From Gigaspora rosea (taxonomy: Eukaryota > Glomeromycota > Glomeromycetes > Diversisporales > Gigasporaceae), in the NCBI GenBank assembly GCA_003550325.1, contig QKWP01000102.1, positions 75,030 to 139,029 of the forward strand: 64,000 bases of DNA, given 5' to 3'. Within the stretch, counting starts at the first letter, position 1, and every line of letters starts with the position of its first letter. Below, in pieces: positions 48,706-58,998 of the stretch. The notes below the pieces were generated by a model that did not search any database, was not told the DNA's origin, and was given only the letters and a program-made list of their open reading frames with translations. The position numbers were made by a program, and so were the translations under genes.

Positions 48706-51209
48706 AACCAGATAGTGCATCATGTAACAGAGCTAATGGCATGGCTAAATAACCACAAAGAGGTGGGAGATGTGACTTGGCTGAGAATCAGGCAGGCACA
48801 ATTGGACTGCAAAAGCTCAAAGTGTATTCTGGCCCTAAATAGTGCGTGAATAAACAAAGTACAATTAAAATACAATTTAAATTACAGAATAGTGCAAGAG
48901 GCAAGTAGGCTTGACATAAATATAAAGGCTGAAGAAATGGAAAAAGCTTTTGCTTTGTTTAGTACAGGAAATGAAATATTAGATCTATTAGAGAAAAGGG
49001 ATACAGAGAGTTACTGCAAGGAGAAAAAATTGAACATTTTTATGCTTGAACAAATAATATGCGATCAAGAAAAACAGCTCCTAACCTGGGGTCAGATAAA
49101 ACGAATTAGGGGCACTAACCTAGCAGGGAAGAGGCCAAAATGGTTCAAAACTCTCGAGCAGAAAGTTCTGGATGTCGAAGACTGCATAGTACTTAAGCAA
49201 GAATTCTGGGCACATCCAACAAAGAGTCTTGGTATAAAGGTGCAACTGGAGGAAGTTAGTCAGGATCGTAGAATAAAGGAATGGGTAGCATTTAAAGGTA
49301 AAGCGGTTAAGTAAATATAGGAAAAATCCAATACAAGAAAAGTGCAAAGATATACGAAATAGAGCACTGGACAGAAAAACAAAACTCACAAGAAAAAAGC
49401 GTAATAATAGAAAGATGTATGGGATGTAATAAAGGACAAGGTCTGGTGCCATGCGGATACAGACAGGGTTTCAAGAACACAAGATGAGCCATTAGAAGAA
49501 ATCTTTTGGAAAAGGTATAAGACCCAGGTAAAAATATTGGAAATTAGGTACCGAAGTGTACTTTGATATTTAAAGACAAAGATCCGGCAGACGACGAAGT
49601 GAACAAAGAAATGGTTTGCAACCCTATAAGGATACAAAGAATAGAAGAAGAAGTAATCGAGGGTAGCATAGAAGGAGAGGAAGTAAAAAAGAAGCTTAAA
49701 GAAAAAGCGAAAATTCTAAAGAACGTTAAAGAAATAACTTTCTTTACGGACGGCTCTTGGATTAACCCAGAAGATGACCAGAAAAAGGCCAAAATGGGAA
49801 GAGGATAGATAGCAATAGGAAACAACTCAAAGAAGGAAGAAATAAAAGCAGACATCTTTTGTGGCTTCACAAACTGGCCTTCCGCAACAAGAGCTGAACT
49901 AGGGCTATAGGATCGGCTCTATTAGTTGCACCAGAAAACGCGAAGGTTACTGTAGTAACGGATAGTGCAGCAGCCATCCAAGCAATAAAAAAAGCAGCGA
50001 CATAAACAAATTAAGAGAATACTTTAAGATCAAGAACAGAAACATGCTGCTAAGTATTCAGAAGATTAAAAGCTTGAAGAACTTGGAATTGCGGCTCAAG
50101 AAAGTAAAGGGACATAGTAATATTTTAGAGAATGACACAGCAGATGGCTTAGCAAAAAAGGGAGCTAGAGAAGGTTCAATGTTAGAGTTTAAAGATCCAT
50201 AGAGAAGATTTACAAAGGCAATACTTAGGTGGAAAAATTTAAGAATAGATAATGAAATTAGAAGTAGTGTAAATAGAATAGCTTTAGCAATAGTAGATAT
50301 AGAATGGGCAAACTTGAGAAGCAGTAAGCGGTGAATAGAAAAAGAGGAGAGAAAAAATAAAATAGTTTGGAAAGAAACTTGGAAAGACATAGGGAATTTT
50401 AAGAAGAATAATTGTACAGATAAAGGAAAAAATAGAAATTGGATATTTCGGGTCAAGTGTCTAAATGAAGACTTACCAACTATGGATAACCTTAACAAAA
50501 GGAGCACAGACCTGTATAAATCTAGCATATATATTGCATGTGGAGCCGAGGAAGAAACTCAAGATCATCTAGCGACCTGTCAAGAGTATCAAACATCTTG
50601 GAATGGAACAGAAGAAGAAGTTAGTGAGGCAATACAGAAAGAGGCCTTTGACGATACGAACAATTTAGAAGAAGCTAGAGAATCAATAAGAGATTAAGTT
50701 TCGGCACAATTCAGAGAGAAAAATTCAAAGCGAGATAAGAATTAATAAGGGGTCTTCTGTCAACAGAAAGAAAAGAAAAGGTGGAAAATCTCATTCAAAA
50801 TGGCAAAAAAAAGACAAAGTTAGTAGGTACGCTACTTGACAGTTTTAGTGAGATTTTCCGCAAGAGGATATGGAGCCAGAGATGTGACCTAGTCGCAAAC
50901 TGGGAAAAAGACCACGGTATAGAAAGGTCTGATAAAAGAAGAAAAATGTCAGGAAAAAAGAAAAAAAAGGGAAATAAAATAGGACCAAATAAAAAGAATG
51001 TAAAACCAAGCACTTCGAAAATTAAAAAAGAAGAACACTCAGTAAAGTGCTTGGAGGAAAGGAAAGATAAGAGAAAAGGAAAATCAAAGCCTGACGTTAA
51101 ATTGAAAGAGCTCTTTGAGAACAATGTGAAGGCATGGATAGGAAAAAATGTGAAACTGGCCTGGTCCTCTTGGACGAAGTCATTTCATAAAAACAGTAGA
51201 CAATCCTGA
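48706..51209 (+). pseudogene. LINE second ORF: connection, RNase H, Cys/His finger, C-terminus
   Basis: After a linker (48892-49314), RNase H begins with ITFFTDGSW (about 49733-49759), then SATRAEL, VTDSA (49955-49969) and NDTADGLAKKGA (about 50131-50166). These are the acidic residues that cut RNA in RNA-DNA hybrids. A finger follows, IACGAEEETQDHLATC (about 50536-50582). The end is IWSQRCDLVANWEKDHGIER and a Lys-rich tail to a stop at 51209. Several stops and frameshifts occur. Confidence 0.7.
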
Positions 51210-51426
51210 CACGGCATTCGATAGCCTATTGGTGAACTCAGGAAACAAGTCCTTAGCAAGTTAAGGACCCCGAGAGAGATGAAAAATCGGAATGGCAGGT
51301 CGCACCTGGGTATAAAAGTATCAAGTGAGTCTTTGTTTGGTTAGTTAACATCTAGATATTAGACACATTGTGTATACAATATTCTTGAACCTTAATAAAT
51401 AAAGGCAGGATCACCAAAAAAAAAAT
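51210..51426 (+). other. LINE 3' untranslated region and poly(A)
   Basis: Non-coding, with AATAAATAAA just before GGCAGGATCACC and a short A-run, then the right TSD. Confidence 0.7.
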
Positions 51427-51441
51427 ATATTATATTGAAAT
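51427..51441 (+). repeat. Right TSD of the LINE
   Basis: An exact copy of 42728-42742. Confidence 0.8.
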
Positions 51442-51685
51442 GTTACATAACGTTTTATAATTTTTTTTAAAACTATATATATATAACTTTTTGCAAGCAA
51501 ATTTACCTGCATCTATTTAATGCATTAAGAGATATAAAAATTGAAATCTATGCATTATTATGCAAGGACTCTAAACAATCTATATGAGATCATATTTTAA
51601 AAAAAAGAACTGGTATTTCTATACTTCTTTTTTGATATTGCTATACCCATATAAATCATTTTAATTTTTTAAAAATTTTAAATTA

Positions 51686-53550
51686 ATTGAAGATATTTTG
51701 AAACCCACCTGACCAATTTGATCAACTTTTTTTTTGAATTAAATAGCTTTTTAAAATTAAATAAAAAAAATGATCAAATTTGGTCAGGTAGATGCCAAGA
51801 TAACTTCAATCAAATTTAGTAAACAATTATTGCTATAGCTTATATTTGATAGATATTTAGAATTTTACAAAATCTTTGATCAAAAATATATTGGAACCCT
51901 TTTGAATTCTATAGCTTCTTAAATTAATATAAAAAAAAGTTAATCAGATTTGATTAGATGGGTGCCAAGATATCTTCAATCAAAGTTTAAAAACAATTTT
52001 TGCTATAGCTTATATACAGAACCTCAGATATCTAGTACAGAGGTCATATATTATGTATTTTAGCAAAAGCTCACAAAATTTGAGAAGCAAAAAAACAGTT
52101 TTTGGCAATTATTTTGGTATTCAGTAGTCCAATTTGAATAACCAATTTTTTAAAAATAAAGTTCTCAGTGAGGCTTGTCTAATAAAAAAATTTTATCTAT
52201 TTCTGATTACTGAATTAGAAGTTATTTAAATAAATCTAGTTTTGTTATTTTCAGCAAATTAGATCACAATTGGCCAAAGTCCAGTTATGTCTATATAAGA
52301 GATATTTGGAGTTCTTTATACACATATTTGATAGAAGTTTAGAATTTTACAAAAACTTTGATCAAAAATATCTTGGAACTTAGCTAACCAAATTCAATTA
52401 ACTTTTTTTTTTGAATTCTATAGTATTTTATGATTAAAATAAAAAAAGTTGATCGAATTTGGTTAGAAGGTGCCAAGATATCTTCAATCAAAGTTTGAAA
52501 ACAATTATTATACACATATTTGATAGATATTTAGAATTTTACAAAAACTTAGATCAAAGATATTCTTGAATCTATTTGACCAAATTCAATTAATTTTTTT
52601 TCTTTGCATTCTACAACTTTTTACAACTAATAAAAAAGTTGATTAAATTTGGTCAAATAGGTGCTAAAATATCTTTGATCAAAATTTGTAAACAATTATT
52701 GCTATAGCTTATATTTGATAGATGTTTAAAATTTTACAAAAATTTAATTGAAGATGTTTTGAAACCCATCTGACCAAATTTGATCAACTTTTTTTTTGAA
52801 TCAGCTTTTTACAATTAAAATAAAAAAGTTGATCAAATTTGGCCAGATAGGTGCTATAATATCTTCAATCATACTTTGACCCCAATTTTTGCTATAGCTT
52901 ATTTTTGATAGATATTTAGAATTTTATAAAAAACTTTGATCGAATATATCTTGGCACTTACACTGCACTTACCTGACCAAATTTAATTAACTTTTTTTGT
53001 TTGAATTCTACAGCTTTTTATAATTAAAATAAATACCGTATTACTGTGAAATAACGATCATGAGTGTTATTTTGAAAATCGCATCCCCTAAAAATAGCGG
53101 TTTCGAAATAACACCCATGCACATCCCGAAATAGCGCACACTATATATAGAATATAATCGAATGCATAACAAAAGTGTTCAACGAATGCTTCATATTCAT
53201 CCTTTTTAAATTAGAACTTAGAGTGCTGCGTAAGCCAAAGAACAAAGAAAAATAAGTCATAAATCTACAAGCGATACTTCATAAATGCGCAGGTTTTTAA
53301 AAATAAATTATTCACTTTTTACTATTGCTACATAGAAGTTCAACAATAGGTTAATTGTTCCTCTATATATATATATTAAGGTTTCGCCGGTGCAGGATAA
53401 AAAATCGGGTTACCTCAAAATAGCGCATATGTGCGCACTCAAAATAGCACGCAGGTGATCGAAACACCACGCAGGTGTGCATTATTTTGCGGTAATACGG
53501 TAAGAGTTGATCAAATTTGGTCAGATAAGTGCTAGGATATTTTTGATCAA
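51686..53550. repeat. Tandem array of hairpin-forming units
   Basis: About six diverged units of roughly 190-300 bp. Each contains TTTGATCAAAxATATxTTGGA, ACCTGACCAAATTxxATxAA, an AT spacer, and the inverse TTGATCAAATTTGGTCAG. Each continues with GTGCCAAGATATCTTCAAT and GCTATAGCTTATATTTGATAGATATTTAGA. Every unit can fold on itself. The last is split by the MITE at 53034-53502. Confidence 0.65.
53034..53502. mobile_element. MITE, 469 bp, inserted in the hairpin array
   Basis: The ends TACCGTATTACTGTGAAATAA and TTATTTTGCGGTAATACGGTA are inverted with few mismatches. The interior repeats AAATAGCGCAC-type words on both strands. Array sequence resumes directly after it. A partial relative lies at 19165-19300. 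Confidence 0.7.
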
Positions 53551-54847
53551 TTGTATACAAAATTATAAAAATTAATAATCTACATAGATATGGAAATACC
53601 AAAAATAGGATGTAGTAATACCAGTTCTCTTGAAATATTGCTAATATAGGCCCTTTTTTAAAAAAAATATATTTGAAAAGTAGATATTGGTCAAAAAGGT
53701 TATATTTGAAAATAGCTAATAACTAAAAGGTTATATTTAAAATAATGCTAATAAAATAAATTTTTATAAATCTTATATTTGAAACATGCTAATAAAAATA
53801 TAAAATAAATTTTTTTTAGAAAATGTAGTTTAGTTTTTTTTTTGTTTTTTTTAAAAAAATGTTATATTTAAAAAAAAATAAAAAGGCTAAAATTTATATT
53901 TAATATTTGAATTATAGCTAATATATTCCAATATCAATATAAAGTGCTAACTAAAAAAAATTTAATATGATACCCAAATATAAGTTCATATAGATTATTT
54001 AGGGTCCTGTTGTGCATATTATTATATCTATATATCAATATGTATCAATATTAATAATCATATAATTTCTATGCACTAACATGCATAATTGTAAAGATTC
54101 TTAAAGATCATAATTTTTATGCACCAATATGCACAATTATTAAGATTCTTAATAATTACACACTAATATGCACAATTATTAAAATTCTTAATAATCATAA
54201 TAGGACCCCAAAATATACATAGATAGGTCAGGTATGAGTTTGCTTATTTTTGAGGTTTTTTATACAGAACTTTTCCATTTATAGTAATTTTTTTGCTTAT
54301 TATTGAAGTTTTTTCTGCAAATCTTTTCTTTTTTAGTAACCCTATAATTAACCTGACCTATCTATGTATATTTCAGGGTCCTATCATAATTCCAATAGGA
54401 CCTTGAAATATACATAGATAGGTCAGGTCAGAGAATGTGTTGCTATCATAGACAAATTAAAAGAAGTAAGATTTAAATATGCATATTATTTTAAAAAATT
54501 ATTAAAAAGGTTAGATATTTAAATTGTGTATTTGTATATCAAAATTCTAAATATAAAAGTTTAATTTGCGTATTTTTAGTATAAATTTGGTCTAAAAATA
54601 AGCTACCCCTTTGTTTTGATTTTAGCTACCTCATTTTTTAAACCAAAACAATAATAAAATTGAGTACACGCATGTGCGATATTTTAAAATAAATAAATAA
54701 ACAAATCTCTAAAAAGTAAATTTATACAATAAATAAATATATTGTATTACTGTATATTCCCGAAAAATAAGCTACCTTTTTTAGCTGATTTTGAATACAA
54801 AAAATTAGTGGTAATTTTCAAATGAAATTTCGAGGACAACACTAGTA
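53551..54847. other. Intergenic, with MITEs
   Basis: AT-rich. It contains a 181-bp MITE, half of another copy (54396-54430) and two AAAATAAGCTACC element-end fragments (about 54592 and 54762). No gene. Confidence 0.55.
54202..54382. mobile_element. MITE, 181 bp (AGGACCCC family), copy 2
   Basis: Ends AGGACCCCAAAATATACATA and TATGTATATTTCAGGGTCCT. Length equals copy 1 at 21824-22004. A half copy (AGGACCTTGAAATATACATA) follows at about 54399. Confidence 0.75.
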
Positions 54848-55789
54848 ATGGTTTCAGATTCAAGAACCAATAATCAATTTAACTATAATTCATTAAATAG
54901 AACTTTGAATTCAAGACAGATACCTTTAGAGTCAGGCGATAATACAATGAATGTTCAGATGAATAATACTCGTAATATAATGAATGCTTCAATCTTTCAT
55001 TCTAACACAATTAATGAAGTTGTTCCTTCACTTTTTGATAAAATGTCGATTTACCAGCTCTGTTTGTGGTTATGCAAGAATTCCAGTGTTCTGCAACTAG
55101 CAAATAATATGCATTTATCAATACAAACACCTGTTGTAGAGGGATCACAATTTATGCCTTTTACTTTTTCTGGATCATCAACTACATTACAAAGCCAAGG
55201 GGATAAGATAAAGGCTAATCATAATTTTTTAGAAGAACTTAAATGTCTCTTTCTCCGTGTTCGAAATCCTAGAAAAGGCGCATTTGAGGAGTTGGTACTA
55301 AAAATTTTTAGCTGTAAGCTCAATTCTACTGAAGGTGTTGAATATCTTCATATAGCAAATAGACACTTTGGTGACTTTTAGAAACAGCTTAGTCAATAAT
55401 GTTATGGATCTGATTAGCGATTTTAAGGTGACAAGGTTATTTTAGTATTATATGTTTCAATTTAATAATACTGTATTCTTTAATTCATTATAGATTCAAC
55501 TATTTTATTACAGGTCTATAACAGGGCTTTACAAAAAGAAGAAATTTTCGCTTTCGTAGACGAATCTGCAACCACTTACGTGCTAAATCGGTGGTTAAAT
55601 ACCACTAATATCAATGAACTAAAAGCACAAAATTCTATGCATCACTTATGTAGATTCATCTAGCAAGCATTCGCTATTAATTATTCATCAAGAAACATTG
55701 AAAAGATGAAATTCTTGGATAAATTAACAAAGGACATCACAGTACCCTCGCGAAATGGAAAAAACTTTGCAAGCAATTTACGTTTATAA
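54848..55789 (+). pseudogene. Unrecognised two-exon gene, frameshifted
   Basis: From ATG 54848 the frame gives 177 codons, with an Asn/Ser/Thr-rich first part followed by a folded-looking part (SLFDKMSIYQLCLWLCKNSS, FLEELKCLFLRVRNP, EYLHIANRHFGDF). At the 55378 stop a +1 shift restores coding (RNSLVNNVMDLISDFK). A likely intron 55428-55513 leads to VYNRALQKEEIFAFVDESAT, NRWLNTTNINELKAQ, a TAG, then QAFAINYSSRNIEK and SRNGKNFASNLRL before a TAA at 55789. Codon use and composition differ from the flanks. One frameshift and one stop make a pseudogene likely. I do not recognise the family; the donor GTGACA is weak. Confidence 0.5.
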
Positions 55790-56517
55790 CTTGTTTACTT
55801 CCAAGTTCATTTATTTTATTTTACACTTATTTCACAATATATATTTGCTTTAATAATTATATATATATTAAGCGCTTTATTTCATTGTACACTTATTTCA
55901 TTCTAGCAATAGTTCTTGAATATGTTTAATATAAGTCAAATATCTCGTATTATTTAAAAATAACTGCTTTTATTAATTTGTATAAGTTCTAAAAATATAT
56001 ATTATTGACACTTTCTAAAAGTTTTTTCAAATGTTTATTTACATAAATTTTTTAAATCAGAACTTATATGTACACATAACAAATTTACTTAGCTGCCTAT
56101 ACCTGATAAATCTGTGAACAGTAAGTCACGATCTTATACATGCAGAAAAACTTGATTTCAGGTTTTCTTCTTGGTGTGATTACTGGATTAGTGTATAACA
56201 TGTAGTAATAATAAAATATATTAAGATATTATGAGTTAATGTGGATGGTTACCTTACCTGTTATATAAAAAAAGGTACAGTACATACATGTGAACGAATA
56301 AAGCAATAATTGGGCAGCCTCTTTCTTATTCAGATGCTTCATCATAGTTGTCATGTGCCATAAAGTAAGTTAGATAAACCCATAGAAAAAAATATATTTT
56401 ATGAGAAATGGTGTATTTTATGAAACAAACAAGCCGTTATTTATGATTACATTAAGTATAAATTAGAATTGGGATTGCTAAAATAAGAATACAGAAGAAA
56501 AATTTAGTCCAAGTATT
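55790..56517. other. Intergenic
   Basis: AT-rich. Nothing recognisable is seen. Confidence 0.55.
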
Positions 56518-57300
56518 TTAAATAGGTAAGTTCGTTTCCACGTTATAGCCTAAAATTGATTTGGCAATGAAAACAAAAAAAATTTTACTAAACAACAAAC
56601 TACTCATAAGTCTTTTTGAAGTCACCGCAATAACACCTGTGATTACTCTTCCTAAAAAATGCTATGATACAGCAAAATTTGATACAACCACTGCACACGA
56701 CTAAAAATAAACCAATGATTCGAACAGGTGTGAACAAGTAATAAGTAAAATAAAAAAAAGGGATCGTCTGAACAAGCTAATCCAAATAAGATACAATAAG
56801 TTAGAATTCTAAATGGAATGCAAGTGCTTATTGCTATTGCTGTATTGAATATCCAAATCCATTGATGATCGTTTGGCGTGAAATTATTTCTTCCCCATGT
56901 CAAAAGGAACTTGCATACAGTAAATACAAAATAGATCATGCACCTCAACAACTTCTTTATTATTGAACCTGAATTTGTAAGTTAAAATTTTGAGTTTTGA
57001 CTATAGCGAATTTAGTGCCAGAAAAGTTGTATTATAACTAATTTATCATGTTTTGATAGCATGTTACTTTGATATTTTTATAGGTTATTATCTTGATACG
57101 TGTGTATATTATATAATACTACTGTATTTATCTATACATATACTGAATATAATATTATTTTAGAACTAAATTCGCTATAGTGAAAACTTAAATTCTCAGG
57201 TTTTCATTCTGTAGTACTTACATTTATTCAAAGTTGTCATGACTTCGAAATAATATTGTAATAAAATAATATTGATTTTTTCACGATTTAAATCTGGCAT
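56518..57300 (-). pseudogene. Hypothetical multi-pass membrane protein, spliced, probably frameshifted
   Basis: Exon 1 (57222-57300) reads MPDLNREKINIILLQYYFEV and ends at a strong GTAAGT donor. Exon 2 (56968 down to 56652) follows a CAG acceptor and keeps frame. It has hydrophobic segments (CMIYFVFTVCKFLLTW, FRILTYCILFGLAC, FFLFYLLLVHTC) and ends at a TAG after 131 residues in total. Shifting by one base in a six-T run before that stop opens 45 more codons (GRVITGVIAVTSKRLMSSLL, FFVFIAKSILGYNVETNLPI), which look like a natural continuation. So it is either a recent pseudogene or a homopolymer sequencing error. Three to five membrane helices are plausible. No family recognised. The intron holds a foldback element. 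Confidence 0.45.
56993..57190. mobile_element. Foldback element in an intron
   Basis: GAGTTTTGACTATAGCGAAT at the left pairs with ATTCGCTATAGTGAAAACTT at the right (CTATAGCGAATTTAG arms). It lies inside the intron of the hypothetical membrane protein gene. Confidence 0.6.
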
Positions 57301-57804
57301 TGTAAAAAACTAAAAAACAGCTTTAATACTAAACTTATTATAATTTGTAGCAAAATTTTAACGATATTAAATTAATACTATCGCAGCTTTTTTACGATTT
57401 TCATAAAGATATTATAATCATATAATTATGATTTCTATACGATTTTGTCATAATTTAGATATAATATCAAAATAAGATTTTATCTATATATTAACAAAAT
57501 AAACTGTAACAATATTATGAAGATTATGTAACAAATTTGTAACAACTTTGTAACAGCTTTGTTACAAAATACAGGGTTTCTGTAAAGTAGCTTTATAAAT
57601 ATTTAGAAGAAAATTTATTAATTTATAATATTAAAATATAGGTATATATTAATTTATTGTTCATATAGTATATAAATTAATTTTTTAAAACAAAAAATAA
57701 TCTATTTAATATTAAAGCTAAGGTTAGAGTTAAAAATAATATAGTTTATACTAAAGTTTTGCAAAAAAATTTTTTTTGATTAAAACCTTTAATATGGTTT
57801 ATTA

Positions 57805-58012
57805 TATATGTTGTGCTTTAGATCGATCCTTGCATCAGATTGATACCAGCCTAAATTAGATTAGGGTTAGGATAAAATTATAGTAAAGTTAGAAGTTAGT
57901 TTAGGCCAGTTGTTGCCAATTATTTAATACTGGTCAATTAATAGTCATCTGACATGCATCAGATTCAATTTGACACAAGTTTTAATTTGAGACACAACAT
58001 ATATAAGCATAC
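57805..58012. mobile_element. Foldback (TGTTGTG family), copy 3
   Basis: Starts ATATATGTTGTGCTTTAGAT and ends TGAGACACAACATATATAAG. It shares AGATTAGGGTTAGGATAAAA and AGTAAAGTTAGAAGTTAGTT with the copy at 41868. Confidence 0.55.
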
Positions 58013-58571
58013 TCATGTATATATATTGCAATATAAAAATTCTAAAATATTAAATTTTACTTAACTAATATTATAATCTGTATCAAATTCATTAAATTCA
58101 AATTCATTAATTTTTCTATAAACACATTTGAATGTTAAGTCAGTTTGAAAATATTAGGCATGCAAAAGCTTTGTCTTGATATTCTTATTTATATATAATA
58201 CAAAAACATGTCTATTTTCAAAAAATGCTATATATATTTTATTAAATTAATTAATAGTATATATATTCGATTAATTTACTAATAATTATTTTACTAATAG
58301 CTAATATTATACAATAATTAAATTATTAACTTTATATAAAATTGGCTAAATTAAGTAATATTAATCATAAAAAAATTCTATTATTATCTGGGTTAAAGGC
58401 ACTTAATATATAATTAATATGCTATGTAATATATTCTTATATAATATTTTAAAATTTATTTACTCTGACTACTAATTAATTTAGAGTATTAATATTGCCA
58501 CCCCAATTTTACTACTGCCACCACCACTTTTACTACTGCCACTCCACATGACTGGAACCGGCCTCCGACCT

Positions 58572-58634
58572 ATATCACGTGACTTCGGAATATCTTGTAT
58601 CACGTGACTTCAGAACATCATGTATCATGTGACA
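58572..58634 (+). repeat. Three direct repeats with CACGTG core
   Basis: TATCACGTGACTTCGGAATATCTTG is repeated as TATCACGTGACTTCAGAACATCATG and then TATCATGTGACATG. The palindromic CACGTG core is the classical E-box, but no nearby gene is oriented to use it. Confidence 0.6.
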
Positions 58635-58998
58635 TGTATTTCCTGCAAATCGAACAGAATTTTTGTGCGACTAATGGATGTTACATAAACATACAAATGC
58701 CGAATTTTTGAATTTTGTACATATGTATGTACACACTTTACATTCGTTCGTACATATATGCTTAAAAAAACTTTCGATATACCACTAGTATTTAATTAAT
58801 ATAGTGAGCAATTTTCAATTATAATTCAAATATTTTATAATGAACTTGCAATTTTCCCATTACATTTGTTTAAAATTCTAAACTTTTATTGGCCCAGTGT
58901 TTTATATTAATTACAGGTTTGAGAGCACATTCATCATTATAATTTAAAATTTAGAAAAAAAGCACTTGATAACGATAGAATTCTAATCAGCATCCACT

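Larger units (their letters stand above)
42743..51426 (+). mobile_element. APE-type LINE with RNase H, nearly full length, inactive
   Basis: Non-LTR retrotransposon bounded by a 15-bp TSD and ending in AATAAATAAAGGCAGGATCACC followed by A10. In order it carries a nucleic-acid-binding first ORF, an APE-like endonuclease, a reverse transcriptase, an RNase H domain, a Cys/His finger and a basic C-terminal part. Stops and frameshifts in nearly every domain show that this copy is dead. Length is 8684 bp including an 878-N gap inside the first ORF. The protein style is like that of abundant Rhizophagus elements (recollection, not searched). Confidence 0.85.
57301..58998. other. Intergenic
   Basis: AT-rich, with a foldback (57805-58012) and CACGTG repeats (58572-58634). 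No gene. Confidence 0.55.

Noticed and set aside
45840..50340. Genetic code with UGA as Trp
   Set aside because: TAG also replaces Trp, normal TGG codons occur alongside, and the intact P2X-like genes need no recoding.
54735..54780. AAAATAAGCTACC as the terminal repeat of a transposon carrying the 54848 gene
   Set aside because: No matching inverted end is visible downstream of 55789; similar fragments occur alone elsewhere.
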